NCBI GenBank assembly: GCA_022225965.2
Contig: JAKJXP020000036.1
Span: 62,001 to 126,000, forward strand
Direction: 5' to 3'
From: Diatrype stigma
Taxonomy: Eukaryota; Ascomycota; Sordariomycetes; Xylariales; Diatrypaceae
DNA length: 64,000 nt
Shown piece after piece: positions 10,251 to 21,574 of this stretch. Position 1 is the stretch's first letter. Every line of letters starts with the position of its first letter. The notes under the pieces were generated by a model. The model was not told the DNA's origin, did no database searches, and worked only from the letters and a program-made list of their open reading frames with translations. The translations under genes were made by a program, and so were the position numbers.

Positions 10251-12398
10251 GAGTGGAAGCCTTCAGTGATGTTAGTCTCTTGCTTCTGCGCCATTGCGAA
10301 TAAAACACCCCAAGTTCAATCTTACCTCATTGTGATTGAATTAACAACAAATAGTCCTTTTTATTTTAAATTTCCTTTTCTTTTTTCTTTCACGTACAAC
10401 GCTACTGCTGGAAACGGCGATGATAGAAGCGAAACAGTAAATATAAAAATATAACAAATGAGAGCAAGTTGGACCAGCCTGGGGAACAAAGTAGGGCACA
10501 GCCCGATAGAATTGAGAATATTAGCGAAGTAACGAGTCTGTCCTAACAACAGTTATGGCTGCCGAGGTGAGAGGAAAACCATCAGAAGGAGAGAGAAGGA
10601 GGGTCGCGAGGGAACCGTCGCATTCTATATTTCGCGAATCCAGTCAGCAGCCCAAAGCAGCCCGAAGCAGCCCAGAGGTTAGGTCATCAAACTAAGATCG
10701 TTTCAACGGCGCCAATCCTCTGGGCGCCAAGGGGCGGGTGCGCCAGAATGCCGGAATAATTGGACCAGCGAACCCCCTGAATTGGAGTTGAACTGCATGT
10801 TTCACCATATGGAAACAGGCTGAACCTAGCAGCCGGAGGTAGCTTTGGTGGTTATTAGGGCCAATCCGGGCACAGCGCTAAGACCGCCGTCCGTGCAGAT
10901 GATGCGCCTGTCAGTTTCATGCATTCGAGTCCTGTCATCAATTTCCCCAGATCCAGATTCGTTGGTTGTCGTGATATAGAGGATATAAATAACTCATGGG
11001 GCCCTCCAGGCTACTTTCCGTCTCAAGCTGTGATATCACTGTTATATAGCTATGGTGAGCTTATCAGAGCACACACACCTAGGTAAATTCAAACACGCTT
11101 AGTTATTCACGAAGCGCAGCCAGCCAGCCAGACAGCCAGCCAGCCATCCAGCCATGTGAGCCTGCGGCTAAAGAACACGCACTAGATGATTCTAGCCTAG
11201 GGAAGTTCAGGCTGAGAAAATCTCATTCTTAACCCTAAATCTTTATACTTCATACTTCCAACCTTGTCGAGAACCATGAGCCTAGACGTTCAATTGGAGG
11301 CTTCGTATGATCTCATGAGACACTTTGGCAAGCTTTATGCTACGAGTCTCACCAATCAGGTAGTTCTAGTCTGAACTCTAGCGACAAGTTTCCTGGGTTA
11401 CAGTGGCAGAGTGGTGAGCCAGGGTTCGTTCCCGTGTGTGCCCGATGCTTCTGTTACTGATAAGATAACTATGGATAGGTAGGCAAGTATGACTTGAGAG
11501 TACTAGAAACGAATACTCAAATAGCTCAAATCGATCTGCTGTAATATCTTATAGACTAAATGCGTTGTATATCATCAAAATGTGACGCTTGTAACAGAAG
11601 GAGCGCAAGACAAAAAGAAAGTATCAAGGCATATCAACATCGAGCGCGTATTATACGCGGTGATGAGGACATACGTACGCTATAATTTGAGGGTCCGTGC
11701 GGAATGCGTAACCATGTCTATCACCGTGTTCGCAATCACCGTGTTTTTCAGAATCACCTACTAGTATCACTGCGTGAGTCAACTTCCTAGCAAGGCCGGA
11801 GACGACTGAAATGGTCAACCGGTGATGCCGAGTGGAAAGCAGAACAATGTCCGTACTCGATGTTAACGGGTTTACCGCACGAAACCCAGGGTCAGGGTGG
11901 TTAGTCAGATGTACGGAACCCGCGCGCCCCGTGGATTATATAGCTACGGGCCCCGACGCAACCCGGATTTGGGTGAAGCCGGGACCTAGTTGACACTGCC
12001 TGTACTGTAAACACTATGATCGTGGTCCAGAGTTCAGATGTTGGTGACAAATCGCGGGTCTATGAGCTCATAACTACACTCGAATGGGACATGACTGCCA
12101 TCACGAGTAAGACAGCGGGCTACAGCAATGGATACTGGACATTGCGGATTTAACATAGAAGAGAACCTATGCCACAAGGCTTCACGACACTAACGATGGG
12201 ACAAACTACACCAAGACACCTACATAAGACAAAGGAGGTGCCATTGAGCTCAAATCCGAGAAAATGCTGTCACTTCAGACCAACGGACTCTCTTGAATCG
12301 ACGACCTAGATTCTAACACCACGGCTTTTCATTTCAACGAACAGATACAGCGGTTATAGCATAAGTATAGCGCTACAACGCGAGCTGAAACGAGCGCC
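10251..12398. other. Long intergenic, no supported gene
   Basis: Contains the upstream regions of the flanking divergent genes. One ATG-led stretch at 11277 (about 30 codons to a possible GTAGTT donor) has no recognisable continuation. A weak tRNA-like A-box/B-box pair lies at about 11403-11440, but the spacing is too short for a tRNA. A CAGC/CAGCCAGC run lies near 11118-11150. Confidence 0.5.
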
Positions 12399-13471
12399 AT
12401 GCCGAACTTCAACCCCGAAACTGACATCCCGGACCTGAGCGGGAAGGTATGCCTAGTCACGGGCGGCAACGCGGGCCTCGGCGAGGCGACGCTCGCGGCC
12501 CTGGCGCAGCACCGCCCGGGGAAGCTCTACCTCGCGGCGCGGTCGCGCGCCCGGGCCGAGGCGGCCGTCGCGCGCATCCGCGCGACCTCGGCGGCGGCCG
12601 CCGCGGCCGACATCGAGATCGTCGACATGGACCTCGCGTCGCTCGAGTCCGTCGCGGAGGCGGCGGCGAAGATCGTCCGCGAGGCGCCCCGCCTCGACCT
12701 GCTGCAGCTGAACGGCGGCATCGCCATGGTCCCGCACGCCACGACGGCGGACGGGTACGAGGTCCAGTTCGGGACTAACTATCTGGGACACGCCCGTAAG
12801 TGGAGAAGCGAAAGAAAAGTCACGAGAAAGGAAGTAAGAATCAGCAGCTAATTCCAGACCCGGCAACAGTACTGACGCAGCTCCTGATGCCCAAGCTGCT
12901 GGCGACGGCGAAGCTGCCGGGCGCCGACGTGCGCATCGTGTCCATGTCCTCCGTCGGACACCGCAAATTCGAGCTGGAGGACGGGGGTATCTTGTTCGAC
13001 GAGGTGAAGACGGACATGCGGCGCCACACGGCGCAGCAGCTGTACGGGCAGGCGATGCTGGCCAAGGTGCTGCTGGCGCGGGAGCTGGCGCGGCGGTATA
13101 GTACCGGTCCCGACCCCAGTCCACAGCAACGGCAGATCACGGCTACGTCGTTGCACCCGGGCACGGTCAAGACGGGAGTGTGGGGCGGGGCCACGGGCGC
13201 CAGCGGCCTCGTGTGGAAATTCGTCGTGCCCGCCATGGTCGCCCTCACGGGCGTCTCGAACGCCGAGGGCGCCAAGACCCAGCTCTGGCTCAGCTTCGCT
13301 GACAGCAGGGACGTCGAGAACGGGAGGTACTACGAGCCCGTCGGGCAGCTCGGCGCGGAGGGCAGGTACACCAGCGACGACGCCCTGGCGAGGACGCTGT
13401 GGGAGTGGACCGAGACGGAGCTTGCGGCTCACGGCGCCCCTGGGTGGCCGCCGGTAGCGGCGGGGCCGTGA
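12399..13471 (+). CDS. Short-chain dehydrogenase/reductase with YxxxM in place of YxxxK, 2 exons, 332 aa
   Basis: Rossmann-fold SDR, closest in style to the retinol-dehydrogenase/WW-oxidoreductase-like fungal group. Exons are 12399-12795 and 12870-13471; donor CCC|GTAAGT, acceptor CAACAG, join GHA-L-LTQLL. Visible motifs are TGGNAGLG (NAD(P) binding), DMDL, LNGG (in place of NNAG) and VSMSSVGH with the catalytic Ser. The active site reads YGQAMLAK, where relatives have YGQSKLAN, so the catalytic Lys of YxxxK is Met. HPGTVKTG follows. Enzymatic activity is therefore doubtful, or the following Lys (Y+7) substitutes. The rest of the gene is intact with strong GC3 bias, arguing against a pseudogene. 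Substrate unknown. Confidence 0.88.
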
Positions 13472-14380
13472 GCTTGGCGGCCTATGCCCATGTAATCATT
13501 ATGCGTTCGTCAAGGCAGCGTTCGTCTGGCGATATGCAGCACAGCCCACTATCCGCTTCTTCCATTATGCAAGTTGGTACCGAGCCATCCAACTCGAAAA
13601 TGCCACGCAATAGGGAAATAGGTTTACAATAATTGATTGGGGTTGGGTGTCCTCCTGAGGCTATGACGACGTGAACAAACACTCCCCTTGCTACTAAATT
13701 CACATGCGTAAAGTCGTTCCTTAACCTGCATATCAAGTTACGGAATGACCAAAGATTATCAAGAATACGACATTGAAACAAGAGGACTATTGAAAGGCTT
13801 CTAGTGCCGCAACCTGTATTCTGTTGTCAAGGTCAGAATATCTAACGAGAGACTATCCATATTGTTGCCTAAGGCGCGCTCTTTGGGGGGGGGGGCAACA
13901 TCGTCGTCCGTGAAAGGGGTATCAGGGTCGTTCTGCCTCGACTCTAAAGCAAAACTGCCTGGTTCGGCAGGACTGGAGTGTCCTGTCGGAATGGCCAAGA
14001 GCAGGAAAGGCTTTACAAGATTGATGGCCGTGGCAAACTTCGTGGTGTATAGTTCAGTTGGCTGGGCTATGAAGCTAGTTATCTACACAATAAAAGTGAC
14101 AAATTTGATGAGAATGCAGATTGTGGCTCTGCTGAATATGCGGCGATATGATGGACATCCATATGTTGCGGTACATAATCAGATCCCACGGCTTTATTTT
14201 TAATGGTGTCAAGTTGATGGCCGCTACCGATTTCATGGATATCCCCAAGCTCCGAAGCAGTTGCTTAGAGTGTGATCGACAACGATTACCGCCGTTATAT
14301 TAGTGCCATAATGGACGCAGTTTGGAGGTTACGTTGGCCTGGTGATCCATTTTCGCACACGGTCGCAAAGCAGACTTCAT
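13472..14380. other. Intergenic
   Basis: Spacer between the convergent SDR and 2EXR genes. A run of 11 G lies at 13885-13895. Short open frames here have no family signature or splice support. Confidence 0.5.
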
Positions 14381-15235
14381 TCACACCTTGATAGCACTAG
14401 CAAGTCGGATCTCCAGACCGCGTATCTGGCTCCTGATGAGCTCCACGCCTAGCTCCCCACTCGCATCCTCTATTAGCCTATACACGGGCTCGTAAACAGG
14501 TATGCGCTCGCCATCCTTGAAGTCAAAGCCACGGCGGTCATGGTTCCAGAAGAACGCCCCTCCCTCTGCGTTCTCGAGCTCCCACCGCTGCTGAACTCTC
14601 AAGGTGATACCATCCACAAGCTGCGAGTCCGGCTGAACTCCGCACAGGATGAATATCACGTCTACCCAGGAGAACTGCTCAAACATTTCGGCGAGTATGT
14701 TGGTCTCACTCTGACGCAGTGCCTCCTCAGGCACGGCCATACGCTTGACATCTACCCTCATTTCGAGATTCCTTTCAACAAGGTCAGGCTCGAACATTCG
14801 ATCATAGTGCTCGCGTATGCATTCGTCCCATTGGTTGTGCGTGAAGTATAGCACATCACGCATTTGGTCGAAGGGACACACGAGAATAGGGCAGTGGCTA
14901 CCATCGCGGGTGTGTATCGCCACACCCTGCTCGCGAGCCCAGGCCAGGGCGATGACACGTGCCTCGAAGTTAACTGAGACCAGCGGTAACTTGAACTGCG
15001 TAACATCCAATAGATCGTGACGGAGCTCGAAGAGTAGATTGAGCTCGTCGTTATGGGGATCATAGTCCTCTTCGGATTCTGTCAAGCGTCGGGGGCACCA
15101 ACACCCTTTCTTCCAGAAGCACAAGACTGGCGCGAATTCGTTGGGTAGGGCATCACGCCATATCTGGCAACGCAACTCCGACGGGAGGCTGGGGAAGAGA
15201 GGAAATGTAGGAGAGCCGGTGGTCACTTCTGCCAT
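14381..15235 (-). CDS. 2EXR domain protein, single exon, 284 aa
   Basis: Fungal-expanded family of unknown function named for two conserved motifs. The first is seen as FPLFPSLPSELRCQIWRDAL (about 12-31), the F-x-LP-E-R-x-IW pattern that opens these proteins. The second is LPLVSVNFEARVIALAW (about 84-100), the LL-x-VN-x-EAR pattern. The region LFELRHDLLDVTQF and the remainder are variable. Single exon on the minus strand with no membrane segment or signal peptide. The codon use is lower in GC3 than the housekeeping neighbours, typical of this lineage-specific family. Role unknown; it does not form an obvious unit with neighbours. Confidence 0.82.
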   Translation of the reverse strand: MAEVTTGSPTFPLFPSLPSELRCQIWRDALPNEFAPVLCFWKKGCWCPRRLTESEEDYDPHNDELNLLFELRHDLLDVTQFKLPLVSVNFEARVIALAWAREQGVAIHTRDGSHCPILVCPFDQMRDVLYFTHNQWDECIREHYDRMFEPDLVERNLEMRVDVKRMAVPEEALRQSETNILAEMFEQFSWVDVIFILCGVQPDSQLVDGITLRVQQRWELENAEGGAFFWNHDRRGFDFKDGERIPVYEPVYRLIEDASGELGVELIRSQIRGLEIRLASAIKV

Positions 15236-15648
15236 GATCTTCGGGCATAGTCTTCAGGCGCATGGTGTATGTGAGAAGCATAGAGAAAGGCTATGAGATG
15301 AAGGATGAGTCTAAAAGGCAACAGATTGCAAGTGGGTATCCAACCTAAAGCGGAATGATCGACGGCGCGTCAGCGCGTTTACGAAGCAAGCATAAGACCA
15401 AGAGACAAAAACATAAAAATTGTTCGCATTATTCACAGCACAAGCTCGTAAACCGTACCCTAAGATGGGGGCTTCAATGATGGACTGAATTCCGGGGGTT
15501 TGGTAAGTTCTGATACGTACAAAACCATGTAACTAGGATGCAACAACATATCAGGTTACAAGTTACAACGAAGAGTATCCTCCGAGTCCCCTTACAGAAA
15601 GGCACACAAATAACCAGCGAACCAATATGTACTTTTTGATCATCCTCC
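15236..15648. other. Intergenic
   Basis: Upstream region of the 2EXR gene and 3' flank of the GH5 gene. The reading frame that overlaps the last GH5 exon here is not supported in that frame. Nothing else seen. Confidence 0.5.
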
Positions 15649-17108
15649 TCATCCGCACACACTCGCATCTACAAGACCGTTAGTGTCACCATGATATCGC
15701 ATCCATGTAATTGCGCGCGCGGGGGGCCGGGGGAAGGAAGCTTACCCTTCGAACTCAGGGGCTGGGGGATCAGGCCCGCGTTCGCGAGTTTCTGAAAGTC
15801 CCATTCCGGGGCCGCCTCGGTCTTCCACGCCCAGAAGATCCAGCCGGCAGCCTTCTCGTACGCGGTCATCTGGGCGCTAATGTACCGCTGGATGTTGGCG
15901 CGGTCGGCCTCGGTCAGCTGCTCGACGGTGCCCGAGGACTTTCCCTCGCACGACCCGATGTACTGCGACGTCTGGCCGTTGAAGTTGAACGTGCCGTCGT
16001 ATCGCGCGCCCACGCCCCGGCCGTTCAGCCACTTGGCGCAGTCCGTCATGGCGCCCGTCCACTCCCCCGCCACGGTCCACTTGTTGCTGCTGGCCATCGC
16101 CGTGCCGAAGCCGCATGCGGTGCCGACGTGGCCGTCGATGTTCATGGATAGCTGCGCGGCATCGAACACCTCGTAGTGGTGGGTGTCGAGCAGGAGCGGC
16201 AACATATCGTTTCCCCAGTCATTCCAGCTTGTGACGCCTACAAAGGCATCATGGAAAGCTACGGCGACGCTGGAACCCTGCAGGTTGCGCCATCCGTCTG
16301 CCACGAACTGTCGCACCATGTTCATGTCCAGCTGTGGGCCCATTGGTTCATTGAGCAGCTCGATCGCGGCAACAGCTGGATGGGACGCGAAGTCATCCCG
16401 AATCTTGTTGATGGTAGCTAGGGTATTGGCCACGGAATCGCCCTGGCCCCATTGAACGCCTCCTCGCTTCCCCGAGTTGTCAAAGCCGTTTTGCGAAAGC
16501 GGCGCTCCGTGAAGATCGATAATAACCTATGGCATCCATGTTAGCCCTATGCTCTGGTCATTATCTGTCAATATCTAAGCATATTACCTTCAAGTTGGCA
16601 TTCTGTGCCCAGTATAGGGCCTTCTCAAGGTATCCATACGCTCCCTGCACGTAGGGTTCGCCCTGGATGGGCCTAACGGCCCAATATCCGATCGGGATTC
16701 TCACGAAATTGAGACCCTTTGAGGCAATGTCGTAGAAGTCGCCCTCGGTAATCCAGCTGCTCCAATGTTTCTCAAGACGTGATCTTGCCTCATCGGGGCC
16801 TAGGGACTGGGCGAAGGTGTACTCATCCAACACGCTCTCTGCGGTGGCCTCGAAAATAGACGGTGTGATCCATGGCTAAGTAGATACGGTAGTGAGCAGT
16901 GTCCTTAGTGTGAGCTGTCTGCAGTGCTAACCTCTAGGAGTAACCAGCCGCCCAAGTTAACACCCCTGATCTTTTCCACCCCGAAGTTGAACTTCAGGTC
17001 CCTCTTGATCTCTGAGAACGCATGAGGGGGCACTGCAATACTAGTGCCAACGAGCAATGCAATCGCTGCTATAGCAACGGGAAATATCCGATACAGCGCC
17101 ATGGTCAT
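15649..17108 (-). CDS. Secreted exo-beta-1,3-glucanase, GH5 (GH5_9-like), 4 exons, 421 aa
   Basis: Hydrolyses beta-1,3-glucan from non-reducing ends, in cell-wall remodelling or nutrition. Exons on the minus strand are 17108-16932, 16875-16588, 16526-15746 and 15668-15649. The last exon is only 20 nt and codes D-A-S-V-C-G-stop, recreating the family's C-terminal CG ending; without it the frame runs into unrelated residues. A signal peptide (MALYRIFPVAIAAIALLVG) is followed by a Kex2-like KR site (SEIKRDL). Motifs are IRGVNLGGWLLLEPWITPS, FVRIPIGYWA, VIIDLHGAPLSQNG, IELLNEP (acid/base Glu), THHYEVF and AGEWTGA (nucleophile Glu). WIFWAWKTE and DFQKLANAGLIPQPLS follow. Length fits fungal exgA/EXG1 proteins. 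A TATATAAGG box lies 55 bp upstream. Confidence 0.93.
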
Positions 17109-18716
17109 GGATTCATACAGGACGCATTGGCTTGGGGATTACGATGAGCAGTGAGATATAACCTTATATATCAAGTCGGTCAGACCGAAGCGAGAAGGTT
17201 TCTTCTCATATATATTATCCGGACTTCCCCCTTACCGAGAAGAACAAAACTGGCTGGTCATACATTGGAATGTAATAAGTGGTTATGGGCCTTTCTCAAA
17301 AACCGGTCCACTTCCGGCGTGGACGGCAAGCAACTGCATGGCCGTGCCCTTTATGACGATGATCCAACACCTTGGACTTGATGAAATTTTCGTTCATTCC
17401 ATCATTCCGCAGGTTTCCAACATCTAACAAGCATCCTGATACGGCGAAGTCGAGGCAAGGGCCAGCTCAAGGGGTTCAGGGGAACCATATTCACGATGAT
17501 TCGACGCTCTTGTCTTGGTACTGCCGGCACGTTGCTGGCATGTTGATAGCCTGCCGGCAAAGTGACGCCAACGAAAAAGCCGTGTAACAACCAATTGCCC
17601 TCTACTATGGGATCGGCAAGGCTTACATAACGTCATTACCAACAGCCTGATCTCGCCAAGGAAATCCCATCATGTTATTTCTCGTTGCGTCAGCCCCCAA
17701 GGGCGGGGTTACCGGAAACTTGGAGCCTGCCAACCTAGTTTCTGCCAATCTACTGAACTTTGCGCAAGCCGATTGGTTCGTTACCATCGAAGGTTATGTA
17801 GACTCCCGGGAAACGTGGCGCGCATTCAATCCAATGTCGTTTTCCGATGATTTTGGGAGGGCTAGCTTACGAATGGGATAAGCTGAGTTTTGTCTGGGTG
17901 CAAATTAGGCTTCGGGGCTTCAACAAGCAGTGAAACCTACATGCTAGCAAGAATCAGTCCAGGGGCCTAGTCATTCACAAATTGTGCCAGAGATGGAAAC
18001 TCAATTCCAACACTCATGCCTTGACGATATTAGTCTTGATTGCTAAAATGAGGGGTCTGTCTACTCCGTGAAAAGGGGGCTCTAGATATACAGAAAGGCA
18101 ACTATTCGTTTACTTGCACCACAAACCCTTGAGATGGAATATAGTGTAATTCTCCATACTCGAGATTGCATCAAGAGCTGGAAATTACATATTCATGAAC
18201 AGACATTGAACTGCGAATAGATGACTTGATACAGAGGGGGGTTGAAATACCAAGCCCTCCGCGACCTCCCCCTCCCCAACGAAAATTTCCATGTGCCCGT
18301 CAAAGTCTAGCCAGGTCTATTTTGATATTACTTGAAGCTCAGCCTTCCTGTACATTCAAATTTGCCTCGCCATAAAGCCCTAATTGTTTTTTAAGGCTGT
18401 TATCACGAGAGGTGGGGGCCCTTCAGGCAATGCGCCCGGCCCATGACACTCTGAGTCAGAAGCTGACTTGTGAGTAAGACCAAGTTCTATGCGATGTTAC
18501 CAGAGCCAGGCAGTAAGTAGCCTTACACACAAACAAATGTATATATGCTGTGAACCCGGTATGACGTAGCACGAGCCTTTCGGGCTGAACATGCAAGTTT
18601 GCGACTTGTTTAAAAACGCCAATACTTGACTAGGCCACTCCCAGGCTTGCCCGGTCGAAATTCTCCTGCATTATGAAGGAAGCAACCACAAAGGCAGAAG
18701 GGCAACCGATTCTACA
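17109..18716. other. Intergenic
   Basis: Divergent promoter space between the GH5 gene and the gene at 18717. Several short frames (for example 17672-17881, plus strand) have an ATG but no homology cue, splice signal or codon bias, so I do not call them. Confidence 0.5.
17162..17170 (-). promoter_or_regulatory. TATA box of the GH5 glucanase gene
   Basis: TATATAAGG on the minus strand, about 54-62 bp before the GH5 start codon. Typical sequence and a short implied leader. Confidence 0.55.
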
Positions 18717-19148
18717 ATGGGATTTGTCGATATGAACTACAAGCCGGCGATGCACAAAACCTCGGCGTCCACATCGCAGGCCCGGGCGTCTAATACCCAG
18801 CAGCAAACGACGGCAAGGCTCTCACGTTCGGGGGGTCATCACGCGTCCTCATCAGATAAGGCTGCAGTGCCGCAGCGGGGATCGGGTCCGAGCAGCAGCA
18901 GCCGCCATGCACCAAGCCGACAGCCAAGTCACAGTCTCACGCCAAAGCTTGACACCCGAGCGATCCTGAGCGATCCCCGGCTCCCGCAGGTGACAGGCGT
19001 ACTGCCCCACAAGATCTCGACCTGGGACAGGAAGAAACCACCGCCGGCAGATGAGCTGGCCTTGCTCAGGTGGACCATGAATCTAGAAGAAACGTTCTAC
19101 CCGCAGCGCGCCGCCGGGCGAAGGGGGATGATGAAACGCCATAGGTAG
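18717..19148 (+). CDS. Hypothetical protein, 143 aa, single exon
   Basis: I do not recognise this family. Residues 1-80 are low-complexity Ser/Thr/Gln/Arg/His-rich and probably disordered. Residues 80-143 look folded, with LDTRAILSDPRLPQVTGVLP and WTMNLEETFYPQRAAGRR, ending in a basic tail. There is no signal peptide or membrane segment. Third-position GC is high relative to the flanks, which supports a real coding region. ATG is preceded by CTACA. An additional downstream exon cannot be excluded. Moderate confidence only. Confidence 0.5.
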   Translation: MGFVDMNYKPAMHKTSASTSQARASNTQQQTTARLSRSGGHHASSSDKAAVPQRGSGPSSSSRHAPSRQPSHSLTPKLDTRAILSDPRLPQVTGVLPHKISTWDRKKPPPADELALLRWTMNLEETFYPQRAAGRRGMMKRHR

Positions 19149-20348
19149 CCCTCTCTTTCCCAAACGTGGCGACGCTCTGCAGATCGAAAGACTTGCTGCC
19201 AGATATGGCCTTTTCCCTTAAAGATGTTGAGGCAGAAGGGGGTGTTAGTCATGTAAGGGGGGGGGAGTCCGCCTTTCTACGTGGAGCCAATCAAGCTTCG
19301 CTCATCGGAAAACCGCAATCTTCATCGGAACCTTTGGTATGGGGCGGAATGGAGGAGTACGCTGTACGCTATCATAAACTTGTCTCGACTCACCCCGGTA
19401 ATAAGTTATCTCGGGATAGCACTGTCGCCCCTTACTGCTTGTTCGATCGCTAGCTATCTGTCAGATCCCTTATCCCAAATACACATATTGAGCACTGGGA
19501 AGAGAATAGATGTAGATTGGCATTAATGGGGACAGCCAGGAACAAGAACATTAGAATAGTTCAATAAACTTCGACCTGAACCCGTACTTCTCTTGAGTCA
19601 TGGCCATTGGCCAAGTTTTTAGCCAAGCTCAGTGCATCTCTTGTACAGCACATGGTGGGACAACCGTGACAACAACACGCGCTCCGAGGGCCACTGACGG
19701 GATTTTTGACGGATAACTGAGGGTTAATATAAAAGTAGGTAGAAACCGTTAGCCCCATTCCCGGGCCGGGGTTCCCGGAGTGATAACTCGGGATCCCGGC
19801 CGATGTGGATCCTCGCGTAGCAGCATTTTCGAATTGGCCGGGGCCGGTTGGAAATGGAGGCAATGGGTTGACTAAACAGCAAAATAATACTCTGGGGATC
19901 GTTAGCTTTATCCCCTTGACCAAATGGGGCGAGGGCTTCCAATATATACCTAGACCTATTGATTACCCCTCTACTTGGGACATCTTTGGTATTCATCACA
20001 TCTAAGTGACCCACTATACTTGTTCTAGCAGGTATTCTTACATTCGGCACATGCTACGTCGTATCAGCGACCAAAGGGCGCCTGCTTCTATGGTGAGTAG
20101 CACCCGGGTTCGGGCTCTGGAAGAGATCGAGTATCAAAAATGAATGCATTTAAAACCCACTACCCAAGCTATAATCATGCCATGCATCCATCCCTCGTTC
20201 TCCATGCGCCAGACCATGCCGTCAAATGAAAAACAAGGCAATGGGAGAAAGTGCGACCTATATACAGGATTTTCGTAAACAGAAACGGGGGGTTTCATCC
20301 AAAAGAGAACAACAAGACCAACCAACTAGCTCGGTTAACTTCAGAACT
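19149..20348. other. Intergenic
   Basis: 3' flank of the hypothetical gene and of the pirin gene. Minus-strand frames at 19561-20050 overlap each other in different frames and show no family feature, so they are not called. A run of G lies at about 19257-19266. Confidence 0.45.
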
Positions 20349-21574
20349 TTAGTGAGCCATGGTCTTTCCGATCTCGCTCTGCCAGTCCTTGGCCCTCTCG
20401 AACCCGTTCATGTGGAACTGGTAGTCCATCAGCGCGGAGCGCACCTCCTCGGGGGAGTTGACCACGAAGGGGCCGTACTGCACGACCTTCTGGTCGAGGA
20501 CCTGGCCGGCGACGAGGACGAAGCGCGCCTTCTCCGGCGCATCCTCGGGGACCTCGACGCGGACGACGTCGCCCTCGCGCTCGAAGACGCAGTTGTGGAA
20601 CTGGTCGACGCGCGTGCGGCCGTCGCCGTCACCGCCGCCGCCGAAGTAGGCGGTGCCCTCGAGCACGTAGGCGAAGGCGTTCCAGCCGGCGGGCAGGGGC
20701 TGGGTGAGGCTGCCGCCGGGCTGGACCTCGACGTCGAGGATCCACACGGGCGTGTAGGCCAGGTCCTGGACGCTGTCGACGCCCGCGGCCTGGCCCGAGA
20801 TGACCTTGATGTGCACCCGGCCGTCGTCGACGTCGGCCTGGGGGATCTCCTTGGCGCGCAGGTCGCGGTACCGCGGCTCGCACATCTTCAGGTGCGCCGG
20901 CAGGTCGACCCACAGCTGCAGCCCCACGTTGGCGCTGCCGTCCGGGTTCTGCCGCGGCATCTCCGCGTGCATGATCCCGCGCCCCGCCGTCATGAACTGC
21001 AGGTCGCCCGACTCGATGGTGCCGGCGTTGCCGGCGAAGTCTTCGTGGTCGACGGCGCCGTGGAGGAGGTAGGTGACTGTTTTCGTGGGGGCACATATGT
21101 TGTCAGCAATTACGATCCGGTCCATTGAGGTCGAATCTGATCTCGGGGGGGGGGGTGGGGGAAACCAAACTCACTCGTTTCTTGACCCCGATGTGGATGG
21201 TCGGGGAAACCTGCACCGGGCTTGATGCTGAAGTGGTCGAGCATGAGGAAGGGCGAGAACTGGCGCAGTTGTGGCGTTCCGATGGAGCGGCGCACTCGGG
21301 CGCCGGCGCCTTCGGCCTGCTCGACTGCAAGGAAGACCTTGCGGATGGCGCGCGGGACAGACATGTTGGTAGCTACGAGTTGCTCGGCGGGGTGATAGAA
21401 TTCAGACTCTTCTTGCGGTTCCGACTTCGTGGGCGCGGTGCTTGTTGCGGGCTCGTTCGCTTTACTCAGGATTGTGTCGAAAGTGGTTGTCGCAAAGTCG
21501 AGAACTCGCTCTCGAAAGACAATGATGGAGATAATCGCAACCAGGATAGAGATGGAAAGCGAAACGAACTTCAT
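20349..21574 (-). CDS. Pirin family protein with N-terminal membrane segment, 2 exons, 375 aa
   Basis: Bicupin iron protein; relatives act as quercetinases or transcriptional cofactors. Exons on the minus strand are 21574-21175 and 21076-20349, donor A|GTGAGT, acceptor AAACAG, join GQET-ITYLLHG. The pirin N-cupin shows FLMLDHF, DHPHRGQET (metal His pair), VDHEDFAG and MTAGRGIMHAEMP (metal His and Glu). The C-cupin has FVLVAGQ, YGPFVVNS and a conserved tail. Residues 1-20 (MKFVSLSISILVAIISIIVF) form a hydrophobic segment, followed by a linker of about 60 residues before the usual pirin start near MSVPRAIRKVF. That segment could be a signal anchor or a signal peptide, unusual for a family that is normally nuclear or cytosolic. 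An internal Met at VATNMSVPR would give a standard soluble pirin. Confidence 0.92.

Noticed and set aside
11403..11440. A-box/B-box pair (TGGCAGAGTGG and GGTTCGTTCC)
   Set aside because: Only about 9 bp separate the boxes, too short for a tRNA or usual SINE head.
15474..15668. 64-aa frame at the GH5 3' end
   Set aside because: It overlaps the 20-nt terminal GH5 exon in another frame and has no features of its own.
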